DNA of 64,000 nt from Seohaeicola_A nanhaiensis (GTDB lineage Bacteria > Pseudomonadota > Alphaproteobacteria > Rhodobacterales > Rhodobacteraceae). Both the position numbers and the translations under genes were made by a program. Below the pieces are notes generated by a model that searched no databases, was not told the DNA's origin, and saw nothing but the letters and a program-made list of their open reading frames with translations. The stretch's first letter is position 1. Each line of letters starts with the position of its first letter. Shown in pieces: positions 42,528 to 50,865 of this stretch. The stretch covers positions 744,001 through 808,000 of the forward strand of contig NZ_JBHSGI010000002.1 of assembly GCF_042654245.1 (NCBI RefSeq). The letters are read 5' to 3'.

Positions 42528-43425
42528 CCACAACCCCCTGAAACTCCCGCCACTCCCGCGCACTCATACCACAATTCTCCGCCGTGACCTCCTCTCCTTT
42601 CAGCATCCGGCGCATCGCTTCGACCATCTGGGCGGACAGGGTCACCGCGCCCAGGCGGTAGTCCTCGAAGGCCTTGTAGGCGAAGGGGACCCAGTCGGCG
42701 ACCATTTCGCAGATGGCGTCGGCGTAGACGCGGATTTCGTATTGCGCGTGGGCGTCGGCGCGCAGGCGGAGGAAATGGAAGAGGTTGTGCAGATCCACCT
42801 TCCAATACCATTGGGTATAGATATTGGCGGGCAGGTTCATGCGGGCGAGTTCGCGGGCGAGGCCGATGCCGTCCTCGGCGATCATGGTTTCGTAATTGTC
42901 GTAGGCGCGGGTGGAATCGGCCTTGAGCATGTCGAGCACGCGGGCGGAGTCCTCGGGGGAGAGCAGCTCGCCCCGGCCCTGGTTGTTGACCTTGGACTGG
43001 GAATTGATGTGCTCGGGTGCGGGAATGTAGAATTCGCGGTCGAGGATCGAATAGCGGGCGGAATATTCGTTCACATTGGCGGTGCGGTGGCGGATCCACT
43101 GGCGGGCGACGAAGACCGGGAGTTTGACGTGCAGCTTGATCTCGCACATCTCGAAGGGGGTCGAGTGCCAGTGGCGCATGAGGTAGCGGATGAGGCCCTC
43201 GTCGTTCTGCACCGATTTGGTGCCCTTGCCATAGGAGACGCGGGCGGCCTGGCAGATCGCGGCGTCGTCGCCCATGTAGTCGACCACGCGGACAAAGCCG
43301 TGGTCGAGCACGGGGCGCGGAATGTAGAGATGCTGCTCGATCCCCGGGGCAACGGCGCGCAGCGTGGGCGTGGCGGTGGCGCGCTGGGCGTCGATTTCGG
43401 CCTGTTGTTCGGGCGAGAGCGGCAT
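42514..43425 (-). CDS. thyX: Flavin-dependent thymidylate synthase ThyX
   Basis: The 303-residue enzyme has the ThyX signature RHRTANVNEYSARYS (RHRx7S) and the FAD/dUMP-binding segments CEIKLHVKLPVFVARQWIRH and ARMNLPANIYTQWYW. It methylates dUMP using methylene-tetrahydrofolate and FAD. The start MPLSPEQ at 43425 is chosen over an upstream open frame. The last codons overlap a low-GC gene, so its native C-terminus may have been altered. Two NrdR-like boxes lie 38-84 bases upstream. Confidence 0.95.
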   Translation of the reverse strand: MPLSPEQQAEIDAQRATATPTLRAVAPGIEQHLYIPRPVLDHGFVRVVDYMGDDAAICQAARVSYGKGTKSVQNDEGLIRYLMRHWHSTPFEMCEIKLHVKLPVFVARQWIRHRTANVNEYSARYSILDREFYIPAPEHINSQSKVNNQGRGELLSPEDSARVLDMLKADSTRAYDNYETMIAEDGIGLARELARMNLPANIYTQWYWKVDLHNLFHFLRLRADAHAQYEIRVYADAICEMVADWVPFAYKAFEDYRLGAVTLSAQMVEAMRRMLKGEEVTAENCGMSAREWREFQGVVDGAS

Positions 43426-43462
43426 GGGGTCGGTCCTTGCGATGGGGAATCTCGGAGAAGCC

Positions 43463-43478
43463 CCACAATATATGGGGG
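43463..43478. promoter_or_regulatory. Candidate NrdR box 1 upstream of thyX
   Basis: CCACAATATATGGGGG matches the NrdR box consensus (ACACwATATATwGTGT) at about 12 of 16 positions. It is centred about 45 bases upstream of the thyX start and paired with a weaker box 31 bases away, the spacing typical of tandem NrdR boxes. NrdR control of thyX is inferred. Confidence 0.5.
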
Positions 43479-43493
43479 CGGCACCCCTGTGAA

Positions 43494-43509
43494 CCCCCAT
43501 ATCAGGGTC
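43494..43509. promoter_or_regulatory. Weak candidate NrdR box 2
   Basis: CCCCCATATCAGGGTC keeps the ATAT core and outer C/G but matches the consensus at only about 7 of 16 positions. It counts mainly through its exact 31-base offset from box 1. Confidence 0.3.
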
Positions 43510-43619
43510 ACACTTTCGCCACTTTCCGGAGCTTTCGCGCGCGGGATCGTTGACTTTTGACCGGGCCGCGCGGAGTCTGCAGCGCAAAGACCTGATATAA
43601 AAAACAAGGGTTGAGGCAG

Positions 43620-44513
43620 ATGAAGCGGTTCTCGCTCAGCATTGCGGCTTGCGCCGCGCTCGCCGCGTGCAGTGGCGGCAATCCCTTCGCGGGAACGGAT
43701 ACCGAGACGCCCGACAGCGGGATCCCGGCGGCGCTGGCCTCGGACCTGGACGGGGTGACCTACAACCCGGTGGCGCAGACGCTGACGGTGCGGGGCGTGT
43801 CGCTGGACAACACGCCCTACGAGGTCGTCTACGAACGCAAGCCGGGCCTCGACCGCGGCGGCTACGAGGCCTATACGGCGCAGCAGAGCTCGCTGCAGCG
43901 GCACACGACGGCCTATGTCAAGGATATCGACGGGACGCGCGCGGCGGTGGTGGTGACCGGCGGGCAGTTCCGGCATTACTTTGCCGGCACGGTCTATGGC
44001 CGGAACGGCGCCTTCGACCCGCCGCCGTCGAACTCCGAGAACCAGCTGGTGAGCTATGCCGGCAATTACGTCGGGCTGCTGAACATGGCGGGCGATGGCG
44101 GCGACCTGAAGCCGGTGGCGCCGGGCACCAACCCGGACATCCGTCCGGTGCAGGCGGCCGAGGTGACCGGCAAGGTGCTGGTGAACGCCGATTTCTCGGA
44201 CAACATGGTGAACGGCTCGATCTACGAACGGACCATCGTGGACGGGGGCACGGCGCTGTCGACGCTGGATCTGGATCCGACGACGATCGACGCGACCGAA
44301 GGCACCTTCACCGGCGAGGTCTCGATCAACCTGCAGAACAAGGGCACCTATGGCGGCATCTTCGGCGGTCAGGATTCGTCGGCGGTGGCGGGGTCGGTCT
44401 TTGTGAAGGACCACATCGACGGGGTCGACAACGAGGAAGAATACGGGATCTTCGTTCTGCCCAAGTGCGGCACGCCGGGGCAAGATGCGCTGTGCAACCA
44501 GCCTAATCCGTAA
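43620..44513 (+). CDS. TbpB-like beta-barrel surface lipoprotein, Slam cargo candidate
   Basis: The 297-residue lipoprotein has a signal peptide with lipobox LAAC (Cys17). The C-terminal part (about 190-275) shows GTFTGEVSINLQNKGTYGG, FGGQDSSAVAGSVF and related strands, the transferrin-binding-protein-B-type barrel motif (FxGxFxGxxAxxxxGxF). TbpB-like lipoproteins are displayed on the outer membrane surface by Slam. The downstream gene overlaps by 29 bases and encodes a Slam-like protein, so this is very probably its cargo. The bound ligand (iron compound or other) is unknown. Confidence 0.75.
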   Translation: MKRFSLSIAACAALAACSGGNPFAGTDTETPDSGIPAALASDLDGVTYNPVAQTLTVRGVSLDNTPYEVVYERKPGLDRGGYEAYTAQQSSLQRHTTAYVKDIDGTRAAVVVTGGQFRHYFAGTVYGRNGAFDPPPSNSENQLVSYAGNYVGLLNMAGDGGDLKPVAPGTNPDIRPVQAAEVTGKVLVNADFSDNMVNGSIYERTIVDGGTALSTLDLDPTTIDATEGTFTGEVSINLQNKGTYGGIFGGQDSSAVAGSVFVKDHIDGVDNEEEYGIFVLPKCGTPGQDALCNQPNP

Positions 44514-45876
44514 TCTGGCGCTGGCCGGCTGCCTTTTCCTGGCGCCGGCGGTGTCGCGGGGCGAGGATACGTCGCTGAGCCTGCCGCAGGCGCGCGCCGT
44601 GGCGGGCGCGGCGCTGGAGCGGGGCGATTATGCGCTGGCGATCCGGCTGGCGCGCGGGCTGATCGAGGCGGATCCGCGCGACACCGGGGCCTGGTATGTG
44701 GTCGCCGCGGCGCAGATGCGGCAGGGCAACCCGCGGGCGGCGCGGGCGGCGGTGACGCGGGCCTATCGGTTCGCGCAGACGCCGGCGGACAAGACCCGCT
44801 CGGCCGAGCTGGCGGCGCGCTTTGCTCTGGAGGAGAACCGGCCGACGATGGCGCAGGCCTGGCTGCGGCGGGCGGCGATCCACATCGACGACCCCGATCA
44901 GGAGACGCGGCTGGCGCGGGATTATCAGGCGCTGCGGCGGATCAACCCGTTTTCCTTCTCGTTGCGCACCGAGGTGCGGCCGTCGGACAACGTCAACAGC
45001 GGCTCCTCGGCGGTTTACAACGTGATCGACGACGTGATCGCGCCGGATTATCCTCTGGCCTCGCAGGCGCTGGAGGGGACGGTGGCGACGCTGGACGCGA
45101 CGGCGGGGTATCGCCTGCGCGCCTCGCCGACCAGCGCCACCACGTTGAACGGGCGGCTTTATGTGCAGCGGGTGTCACTGGCCTCTTCGACGGCGGCCAA
45201 GGCGCCGCTGGCGCGGGATTCCGACTATGGCTCGACCTATGTGGAGGTCTCGCTGAACCATGCCTTTGCCGTGGGGGAGCCCGAGAAGAAGGGCAGCGCG
45301 GCCGTGGATGTGGCCCTGGGCGAGAGCTGGTATGGCGGGGAGCGCAATTTCCGCACGCTGCAGATCAGCGGCGAGCGGAACTGGCGGCTGGGGGCGTCGA
45401 GCCTGTTCCAGCTGAACGCGCGGGTCGAGCATCGGTTCGACGCGCGGCAGCCGACCAATGATGCGGACGGGCTGGGGCTGGGGATGTTCTATGCCCGCAA
45501 GCTGGCCAATGGCGACGGGCTGTCGGTGTCGCTGGCGCTGCGCGATACCGAGGCGGCGAATTTCAACGGCACCTATTCCTCGGCCTCGGTGCGCACGAGC
45601 TATGCGCTGGCGAAACCGGTCGGGCCGGCCCGGATCACCGCCGCGGTGGGCGCGGAATATGCGGATTACCCGATGTTCCGGCTGAGCCGGGTGATCCCGC
45701 CGACGCGGCGCGAGGACCGGTCGTATTACGGTGAGGTCTCGCTGTTCTTCCCCGATTTCGACTATGCCGGGTTTGCCCCGAACCTGCGGCTGCGGGCGGG
45801 GCGCAAGACGTCGAATTTCAGCCAGTATACCAGCCGGGAGATTTCGCTCTCGCTGGGCGTGCAGTCGAAATTCTGA
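44485..45876 (+). CDS. Slam-like outer-membrane protein (surface lipoprotein assembly modifier)
   Basis: The 463-residue protein has a signal peptide (MRCATSLIRNLALAGCLFLAPAV), a TPR-like helical domain (about 30-150: ALERGDYALAIRLARGLIEADPRDTGAWYV, then ARAAVTRAYRFAQTP) and a C-terminal beta-barrel (about 165-463) of alternating strands that ends in Phe, as outer-membrane proteins do. This is the Slam (DUF560) architecture that transfers lipoproteins to the cell surface (type XI secretion). Its ATG sits within the cargo gene, so translation is probably coupled. Confidence 0.78.
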   Translation: MRCATSLIRNLALAGCLFLAPAVSRGEDTSLSLPQARAVAGAALERGDYALAIRLARGLIEADPRDTGAWYVVAAAQMRQGNPRAARAAVTRAYRFAQTPADKTRSAELAARFALEENRPTMAQAWLRRAAIHIDDPDQETRLARDYQALRRINPFSFSLRTEVRPSDNVNSGSSAVYNVIDDVIAPDYPLASQALEGTVATLDATAGYRLRASPTSATTLNGRLYVQRVSLASSTAAKAPLARDSDYGSTYVEVSLNHAFAVGEPEKKGSAAVDVALGESWYGGERNFRTLQISGERNWRLGASSLFQLNARVEHRFDARQPTNDADGLGLGMFYARKLANGDGLSVSLALRDTEAANFNGTYSSASVRTSYALAKPVGPARITAAVGAEYADYPMFRLSRVIPPTRREDRSYYGEVSLFFPDFDYAGFAPNLRLRAGRKTSNFSQYTSREISLSLGVQSKF

Positions 45877-45937
45877 AGCCGGGGCTGGCCGCGGGCCGGG
45901 AATGCGTTAGTCTTCACCCCAGATCGGGAGAATGACG

Positions 45938-46366
45938 ATGCCACTGAAATATCTGCATACGATGGTCCGCGTGAAGGACCTTGAGAAAAGCCAGGCGTTC
46001 TATGAATTGCTGGGGCTGAAGAAGATCCGCGAGCATGTCAGCGAACAGGGGCGGTTCACGCTGGTCTTCATGGCGCCCCCCGGACAGGAGGAGGCGCCGG
46101 TCGAGCTGACCTACAACTGGGACGGCGACGAGGGGCTGCCGAGCGACAGCCGGCATTTCGGCCACCTCGCCTATGGCGTCGACAACATCTATGACACCTG
46201 CCAGTTCCTGATGGACAATGGCGTGACGATCAACCGGCCGCCGCGTGACGGACGGATGGCCTTCGTGCGCTCGCCCGACAATGTCTCGGTCGAGCTGCTG
46301 CAGAACGGCGAGGCGCTGCCCCCGGCCGAGCCCTGGGCCAGCATGGGCAATACGGGCCACTGGTGA
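45938..46366 (+). CDS. gloA: Lactoylglutathione lyase (glyoxalase I)
   Basis: The 142-residue VOC protein starts LKYLHTMVRVKDLEKSQAFYELLGL and has ELTYNW, FGHLAYGVDNIYDTC and FVRSPDNVSVELLQ, which contain the His/Glu metal ligands of GloA. It isomerises the methylglyoxal-glutathione hemithioacetal. The second ATG (45938) is preferred because GGGAG is then at seven bases. A methylglyoxal-synthase domain is encoded at 59664, about 14 kb away; a link is not implied by position. Its stop overlaps the next start (TGATG). Confidence 0.93.
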   Translation: MPLKYLHTMVRVKDLEKSQAFYELLGLKKIREHVSEQGRFTLVFMAPPGQEEAPVELTYNWDGDEGLPSDSRHFGHLAYGVDNIYDTCQFLMDNGVTINRPPRDGRMAFVRSPDNVSVELLQNGEALPPAEPWASMGNTGHW

Positions 46367-47070
46367 TGCGGCGCGCGCTGGCGGCGGTTCTGGCGGTCTG
46401 GGCCGGGTCTGCCCCGGCGCAAGACTGCCGGCTGGCGCTGGTGCTGGCGCTGGATGTGTCCAGCTCGGTCGATGCGCGCGAGGATGCCTTGCAGCGCGGC
46501 GGGCTGGCGGCGGCGCTGGTCGCGCCCGAGGTGCAGCGGGCCTTCTTTGCCGAGCCGGCGCCGGTGGCGCTGGCAGTGTTCGAATGGAGCGGGCGGTATA
46601 ACCAGCATCTTGTGGCGGACTGGCGGCTGGTCGACAGCCCGACCGTACTGATGTCGACGGCGGCGACAATCGCCGGATCGGCCCGCAGCGAGAGCGAGTT
46701 TCCAACCGCGATGGGCCATGCGCTGGGCTATGCCGCCGGGCTGCTGGCGCGGGCGCCGGCCTGCACCGCGCAGACGGTGGACGTGGCGGGCGACGGCACC
46801 AACAACGACGGCTTCGGGCCGCAGCTGGCCTATGCCGAATTCGCCTTTGGCGGGGTCACGGTGAACGGGCTGGTGGTCGATGTGGGCGACGACGAGGGCG
46901 AGATCGCCCTGGTGGAGTTCTTTCATGCCGAGGTGCTGCGCGGGCCCGGCGCCTTTGTCGAGGTGGCGCAGAGTTTCGATCAGTATGAAGAGGCGATGCG
47001 CCGCAAGCTGGAGCGCGAGGTGCGGCCGCGGATGGTGGGGCAGTTGCACATAGGGCCCGGGCCGGGATGA
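46366..47070 (+). CDS. Exported von Willebrand-type DUF1194 protein, copy 1
   Basis: The 234-residue protein has a signal peptide (MRRALAAVLAVWAGSAPAQ) and an integrin/vWA-like metal-ion site, LALDVSSSVDAREDA, at about residues 28-42 (DxSxS MIDAS). The DUF1194 domain follows with VDVAGDGTNNDG. It should be periplasmic and mediate protein contacts through a divalent metal. It overlaps the downstream paralogue by four bases, and the pair appears to be a tandem duplication. The function is unknown. Confidence 0.85.
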   Translation: MRRALAAVLAVWAGSAPAQDCRLALVLALDVSSSVDAREDALQRGGLAAALVAPEVQRAFFAEPAPVALAVFEWSGRYNQHLVADWRLVDSPTVLMSTAATIAGSARSESEFPTAMGHALGYAAGLLARAPACTAQTVDVAGDGTNNDGFGPQLAYAEFAFGGVTVNGLVVDVGDDEGEIALVEFFHAEVLRGPGAFVEVAQSFDQYEEAMRRKLEREVRPRMVGQLHIGPGPG

Positions 47071-47783
47071 GGCTGGCCCCTGCCCTGCTGGCGCTTTGGC
47101 TGGCCGCGCCGGGGACGGCGCAGGAGGCGCCCTGCCGGCAGGCGCTGGCGCTGGGGCTGGATGTCTCGGGGTCGGTCGACAGCGGGGAGTTCGCGCTGCA
47201 GCTGCGGGGGCTGGCCAATGCGCTGCGCCATCCGGATGTGGTGGCGGCGCTGCTGGCGGATCCGGGCGCGCCGGTGGAGCTGGCGGTTTACCTGTGGAGC
47301 GGGCCGGGGCATCAGCGGATGGTGGTCGACTGGGCGCGGATCGAGGGCGCGGCGGATATCACGGCGGTGGCGGGCCGGGTGCTGGCGGCGGGCCGGGGCG
47401 CGGCGCCACCCGAGACGGGGCTGGGGCGCAGCATGGGCTTTGGCGCGGCGCTGCTGGGGCAGCGGCGGGGCTGCTGGAAGCGGACGCTGGACATCTCGGG
47501 CGATGGCGAGAACAACGCCGGGCCGCGGCCCGAGGCGATGCGGGCGGCGCTGATGGCGGAGGGGATCACGATCAACGCGCTGGTGATCGGGGCCGACAGC
47601 CTGCCGGGCGGAGAGGCGCGCGGCGACGGGATCGGCGCGCTGGCCTCGTATTTCGAGGCCTATGTGATCCTGGGGCCGGAGGCCTTTGTCGAGACCGCGT
47701 TGGGATATGCCGATTACGAGGCGGCGATGGTGCGCAAGCTGAAGCGCGAGCTGGAGGGGCTGGCGCTGTCGGCGCTTCAGTAG
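47067..47783 (+). CDS. Exported von Willebrand-type DUF1194 protein, copy 2
   Basis: The 238-residue paralogue of the previous gene has a signal peptide (MRLAPALLALWLAAPGTAQ), MIDAS-like LGLDVSGSVDSGEF and TLDISGDGENNAG. The two copies are diverged, so they may form a heteromeric unit. Its stop overlaps the end of the convergent regulator gene by seven bases. Confidence 0.85.
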   Translation: MRLAPALLALWLAAPGTAQEAPCRQALALGLDVSGSVDSGEFALQLRGLANALRHPDVVAALLADPGAPVELAVYLWSGPGHQRMVVDWARIEGAADITAVAGRVLAAGRGAAPPETGLGRSMGFGAALLGQRRGCWKRTLDISGDGENNAGPRPEAMRAALMAEGITINALVIGADSLPGGEARGDGIGALASYFEAYVILGPEAFVETALGYADYEAAMVRKLKRELEGLALSALQ

Positions 47784-48274
47784 ATGTAGCGGATCTGGTC
47801 CGTCCAGTAACGTTCGACCCGCTTGAGCGAGGCGGTGATCGACTCTATGCCGTCAGAGCCGATCACGCCGCGTTCTTCCAGACCTTCGGCATGGCGGGCG
47901 AAGAGACCCGAGACGATGTCGCGCACCTCGCGGCCCCTTTGGGTCAGGCGCACGCGCACCGATCGGCGGTCGATCTCGCAGCGCTGGTGGTGCATGTATC
48001 CCATGTCGACCAGTTTCTTGAGGTTGTAGCTGACGTTGCTGCCCTGGTAGTAGCCGCGCGACTTGAGTTCGCCGGCCGTCACCTCGTTTTCGCCGATGTT
48101 GAACAGCAGCAGCGCCTGCACGGCGTTGATTTCCAGCAGGCCGACCCGTTCAAATTCGTCCTTGATGACGTCGAGAAGCAGGCGGTGCAGACGCTCCACC
48201 AGCGAGAGCGCCTCGAGGTATCCGGACATGAAGCCCTTGGCCGGTGCGTGGCCCAGTTGCATTTCGATGCTCAT
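47777..48274 (-). CDS. ldtR: MarR-family regulator LdtR
   Basis: The 165-residue winged-helix protein has the LdtR-like core LVERLHRLLLDVIKDEFERVG, NAVQALLLFNIGENEVTAGELKSRGYYQGSNVSYNLKKLVDMGY and RRSVRVRLTQRG. LdtR controls L,D-transpeptidase and stress genes in related alphaproteobacteria. GGAGAG precedes the ATG at 48274 on the minus strand. No cell-wall transpeptidase gene is nearby. The assignment rests on the pattern only. Confidence 0.8.
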   Translation of the reverse strand: MSIEMQLGHAPAKGFMSGYLEALSLVERLHRLLLDVIKDEFERVGLLEINAVQALLLFNIGENEVTAGELKSRGYYQGSNVSYNLKKLVDMGYMHHQRCEIDRRSVRVRLTQRGREVRDIVSGLFARHAEGLEERGVIGSDGIESITASLKRVERYWTDQIRYIY

Positions 48275-48343
48275 CCGTCTCTCCGACAAAAACTGCCCGG
48301 AGCGGAGCATGGCGGCAAAAACCGAATTTTCGGTTAAACGGTT

Positions 48344-48610
48344 TTAGCCTTCTTTTTGAAAGATTTGCGCGATTTCGCCGACCAGCGGCGCGAAGGTCGC
48401 GGGGGCCGCAACGCGGCCGGTGACCCAGGCGTAGAGGTCCTGGTCGTTCTCGTTCAGCAGCGCGTCGAAGAGATCGAGCCGCGCGGGGGGCATCGCGTCG
48501 AGATGGCGGTCGGCATAGGCCGAAAGGATCATGTCCATCTCGCGGATGCCGCGGCGCATGGCGCGCATCCGCAGCCGTTTCAGGCGGTGTTCGCGGGGTT
48601 CGTCGGTCAC
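48344..48610 (-). CDS. sdhE: Succinate dehydrogenase flavinylation factor SdhE
   Basis: The 88-residue protein has the SdhE signature RLRMRAMRRGIREMDMIL, the RGxxExD motif, and then FDALLNENDQDLYAWVTG. SdhE attaches FAD covalently to SdhA. Translation starts at GTG (48610). The gene overlaps the XRE regulator by four bases (GTGA), suggesting a bicistronic message. Confidence 0.93.
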   Translation of the reverse strand: MTDEPREHRLKRLRMRAMRRGIREMDMILSAYADRHLDAMPPARLDLFDALLNENDQDLYAWVTGRVAAPATFAPLVGEIAQIFQKEG

Positions 48611-49008
48611 AGGGTGTCCTGAGCCTCCAGCAGGCGGTCGAGCCGCGCCTCGAGTTTCTCGGCCCGTTCGGCGGTGGCCTGCATCGCGGCGCGAAGCCCG
48701 CGCAGCTCGCTCAGCACCTCGCGGGCCTCCTTGTCGGGAGCCACGCGTTCGCCCGGGGCGGGCACGCCGTCACCGGTGCCGGTGAGCAGCCAGCTGACCG
48801 AGACGTTCAGCATGCCGGCCAGCATCGCCAGGCGGTTGGCGCGCGGGTCGGAGCGGTCGTCCTCCCATGCGGCGAGGGTGGCCTTGGCGATGCCAAGGCG
48901 GCGGGCCAGTTCGCTCTGGCTCATCCCGGCGGCCTCGCGCGCGCCTGAAATGCGGTCGCCGAAGGTGGCGACGCCTTCGGCGAACCAGTCGCCGTTCTCG
49001 TCGGTCAT
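48607..49008 (-). CDS. XRE-family transcriptional regulator
   Basis: The 133-residue protein has an N-terminal helix-turn-helix (SQSELARRLGIAKATLAAWEDDRSDPRAN, residues about 30-60) and a coiled-coil-like C-terminal region (AAMQATAERAEKLEARLDRLL) that could dimerise. Its stop overlaps sdhE. AGGAGG precedes its ATG. The target genes are unknown. Confidence 0.9.
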   Translation of the reverse strand: MTDENGDWFAEGVATFGDRISGAREAAGMSQSELARRLGIAKATLAAWEDDRSDPRANRLAMLAGMLNVSVSWLLTGTGDGVPAPGERVAPDKEAREVLSELRGLRAAMQATAERAEKLEARLDRLLEAQDTL

Positions 49009-49101
49009 GGGTATCCTCCTGAGGGTCGGGGCGTTGTCGCTTGAACGTCTCTGGGGCGCACCCTATGACAGAACCGCCGGAGATTCAAACCGAGGTGCGC
49101 C

Positions 49102-50304
49102 TTGTCCTTCCTTTCCCAGACCCTGACCCGTGTGAAACCCTCGCCGACCATCGCGGTCACCACCATGGCCGCCGAGCTGAAGGCGGCCGGGCGGGACATC
49201 ATCTCCCTGGGTGCGGGCGAGCCGGATTTCGACACCCCGCAGAACATCAAGGACGCGGCCAAGGCCGCGATCGACGCGGGCAAGACGAAATACACCGCGC
49301 CGGACGGGATGCCGGAGCTGAAAAAGGCGATCTGCGCCAAGTTCAAGCGCGAGAACGGGCTGGAGTATCAGCCGAACCAGATCAGCGTGGGCACCGGGGG
49401 CAAACAGAACCTCTACAACGCGCTGATGGCGACGCTGAACCCGGGCGACGAGGTGATCATCCCGGCGCCCTATTGGGTGAGCTATCCGGACATGGTGCTG
49501 ATGGCCGGCGGCACACCGGTGGCCATCGAGGCGACGCTGGAGAACGCCTTCAAGATCACGCCGGAGCAGCTGGAAGCGGCGATTACGCCGAAGACCAAGT
49601 GGTTCATCTTCAACTCGCCCAGCAACCCGACCGGCGCCGGCTATTCGCGCAAGCAGCTGAAGGCGCTGACCGATGTGCTGATGCGCCACCCCCATGTCTG
49701 GGTGATGTCGGACGACATGTACGAGCACCTGGCCTATGACGATTTCGAGTTCTGCTCGCCCGCCGAGGTGGAGCCGGGGCTTTATGATCGCACGCTGACC
49801 TGCAACGGTGTGTCCAAGGCCTATGCGATGACCGGCTGGCGGATCGGCTATGCGGCAGGGCCGAAGGTGCTGATCGATGCGATGCGCAAGGTGCAGTCGC
49901 AGTCGACGTCGAACCCCTGCACGGTGAGCCAGTGGGCAGCGCTGGAGGCGCTGAACGGGCCGCAGGATTACCTGGCGCCCAATGCCGAGATCTTCAAGCG
50001 GCGGCGCGATCTGGTGGTCGGCAAGCTGAACCAGATCGAAGGCATGACCTGCCCGCGTCCCGAGGGAGCTTTCTATGTCTACCCCTCGATCAAGGGTCTG
50101 ATCGGCAAGACCACGAAGAGCGGCAAGACCATCGCCACCGACGAGGATTTCGCCACCGCGCTGCTGGAGGAGACCGGGGTTGCCGTCGTGTTCGGCGCGG
50201 CCTTCGGCCTGAGCCCGAACTTCCGCATCAGCTATGCAACCTCGGACGAGAATCTGGAAAAGGCCTGCGACCGGATCCGGGAGTTCTGCGCCGGACTGAA
50301 ATGA
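49102..50304 (+). CDS. Class I PLP aspartate/aromatic aminotransferase
   Basis: The 400-residue fold-type I aminotransferase has LGAGEPDFDTPQ, YTAPDGMPELKKA, NSPSNPTGAGYS, SDDMYEHLAYD and the PLP-lysine motif SKAYAMTGWRIGY. It is of the AspC subgroup I gamma type common in alphaproteobacteria. Translation starts from TTG at 49102, with GAGGTG upstream. It exchanges amino groups between aspartate (or aromatic amino acids) and 2-oxoglutarate. A truncated VOC remnant follows with a 4-base overlap. Confidence 0.9.
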   Translation: MSFLSQTLTRVKPSPTIAVTTMAAELKAAGRDIISLGAGEPDFDTPQNIKDAAKAAIDAGKTKYTAPDGMPELKKAICAKFKRENGLEYQPNQISVGTGGKQNLYNALMATLNPGDEVIIPAPYWVSYPDMVLMAGGTPVAIEATLENAFKITPEQLEAAITPKTKWFIFNSPSNPTGAGYSRKQLKALTDVLMRHPHVWVMSDDMYEHLAYDDFEFCSPAEVEPGLYDRTLTCNGVSKAYAMTGWRIGYAAGPKVLIDAMRKVQSQSTSNPCTVSQWAALEALNGPQDYLAPNAEIFKRRRDLVVGKLNQIEGMTCPRPEGAFYVYPSIKGLIGKTTKSGKTIATDEDFATALLEETGVAVVFGAAFGLSPNFRISYATSDENLEKACDRIREFCAGLK

Positions 50305-50396
50305 CCGGCGCGGCGCAGATCGCCGCCAATCTGCCCAGCCGCGATTTCGACCGGACCGAGGCGTTCTATGCGCGCCTCGGCTTCGGGACGGCCTGA
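50301..50396 (+). pseudogene. Truncated VOC/bleomycin-resistance-like gene remnant (31 codons)
   Basis: The open frame reads MTGAAQIAANLPSRDFDRTE, then AFYARLGFG, and stops after 31 codons. That segment matches the first beta-alpha unit of bleomycin-resistance/VOC proteins (NLPSRDFDxTxxFYxxLGF), which normally continue to about 120 residues. The rest is absent, so this is probably a decayed gene left after a deletion. The ATG overlaps the aminotransferase stop. Confidence 0.65.
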
Positions 50397-50462
50397 GCCC
50401 GTAGCAGTCTGGACAGACCGGGCGGGGATGGTAGGGTTGCCGTTGCAGGGGTGCGGGGGCGC

Positions 50463-50864
50463 ATGACGGACGGGTTGCCAGAGTATTACTTCCGGGTGCG
50501 CGAGAATGGCGCCTTCGTCTTTCGCGTCGATACCGAGAACCGGCAGCGGCGCATCGAGATGGACCAGATCGCCGTGATCAACATGAAGAACGGCGAGGTG
50601 AAGGCCCATGGCGACCGGCAGCTGACCGAGGCCGACCTGACCGAGATCCGCGCCTGGATGGCGCAGCGCGCCGGGGTGCTGGCGCGGCGCGAGTTGGACG
50701 ACATCCACCGCGTGGTGGACACGCTGAACCTGACCGCGCAGTGGGCGCAGACGCGGGCGCAGGACGACCAGCTGGAGGCGGTGACCGAGGCGCTGCTGAT
50801 GGCGATGCACGACCTGCGTGCGGTGCTGGTGCGCAAGAAGGCGGACCGGCTGACCAAGGGATAG
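50463..50864 (+). CDS. Conserved hypothetical protein, small and helical
   Basis: The 133-residue protein has a beta-rich N-terminus (EYYFRVRENGAFVFRVDTENRQRRIEMDQIAVINMKNGEVK) and then long helices with charged residues. No cofactor motif or signal peptide is seen. I do not recognise the family. The start at 50463 is preferred to a GTG 12 bases upstream; both have weak ribosome sites. It ends two bases before a repeat (50866) shared with other convergent ends. Confidence 0.7.
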   Translation: MTDGLPEYYFRVRENGAFVFRVDTENRQRRIEMDQIAVINMKNGEVKAHGDRQLTEADLTEIRAWMAQRAGVLARRELDDIHRVVDTLNLTAQWAQTRAQDDQLEAVTEALLMAMHDLRAVLVRKKADRLTKG

Positions 50865-50865
50865 A

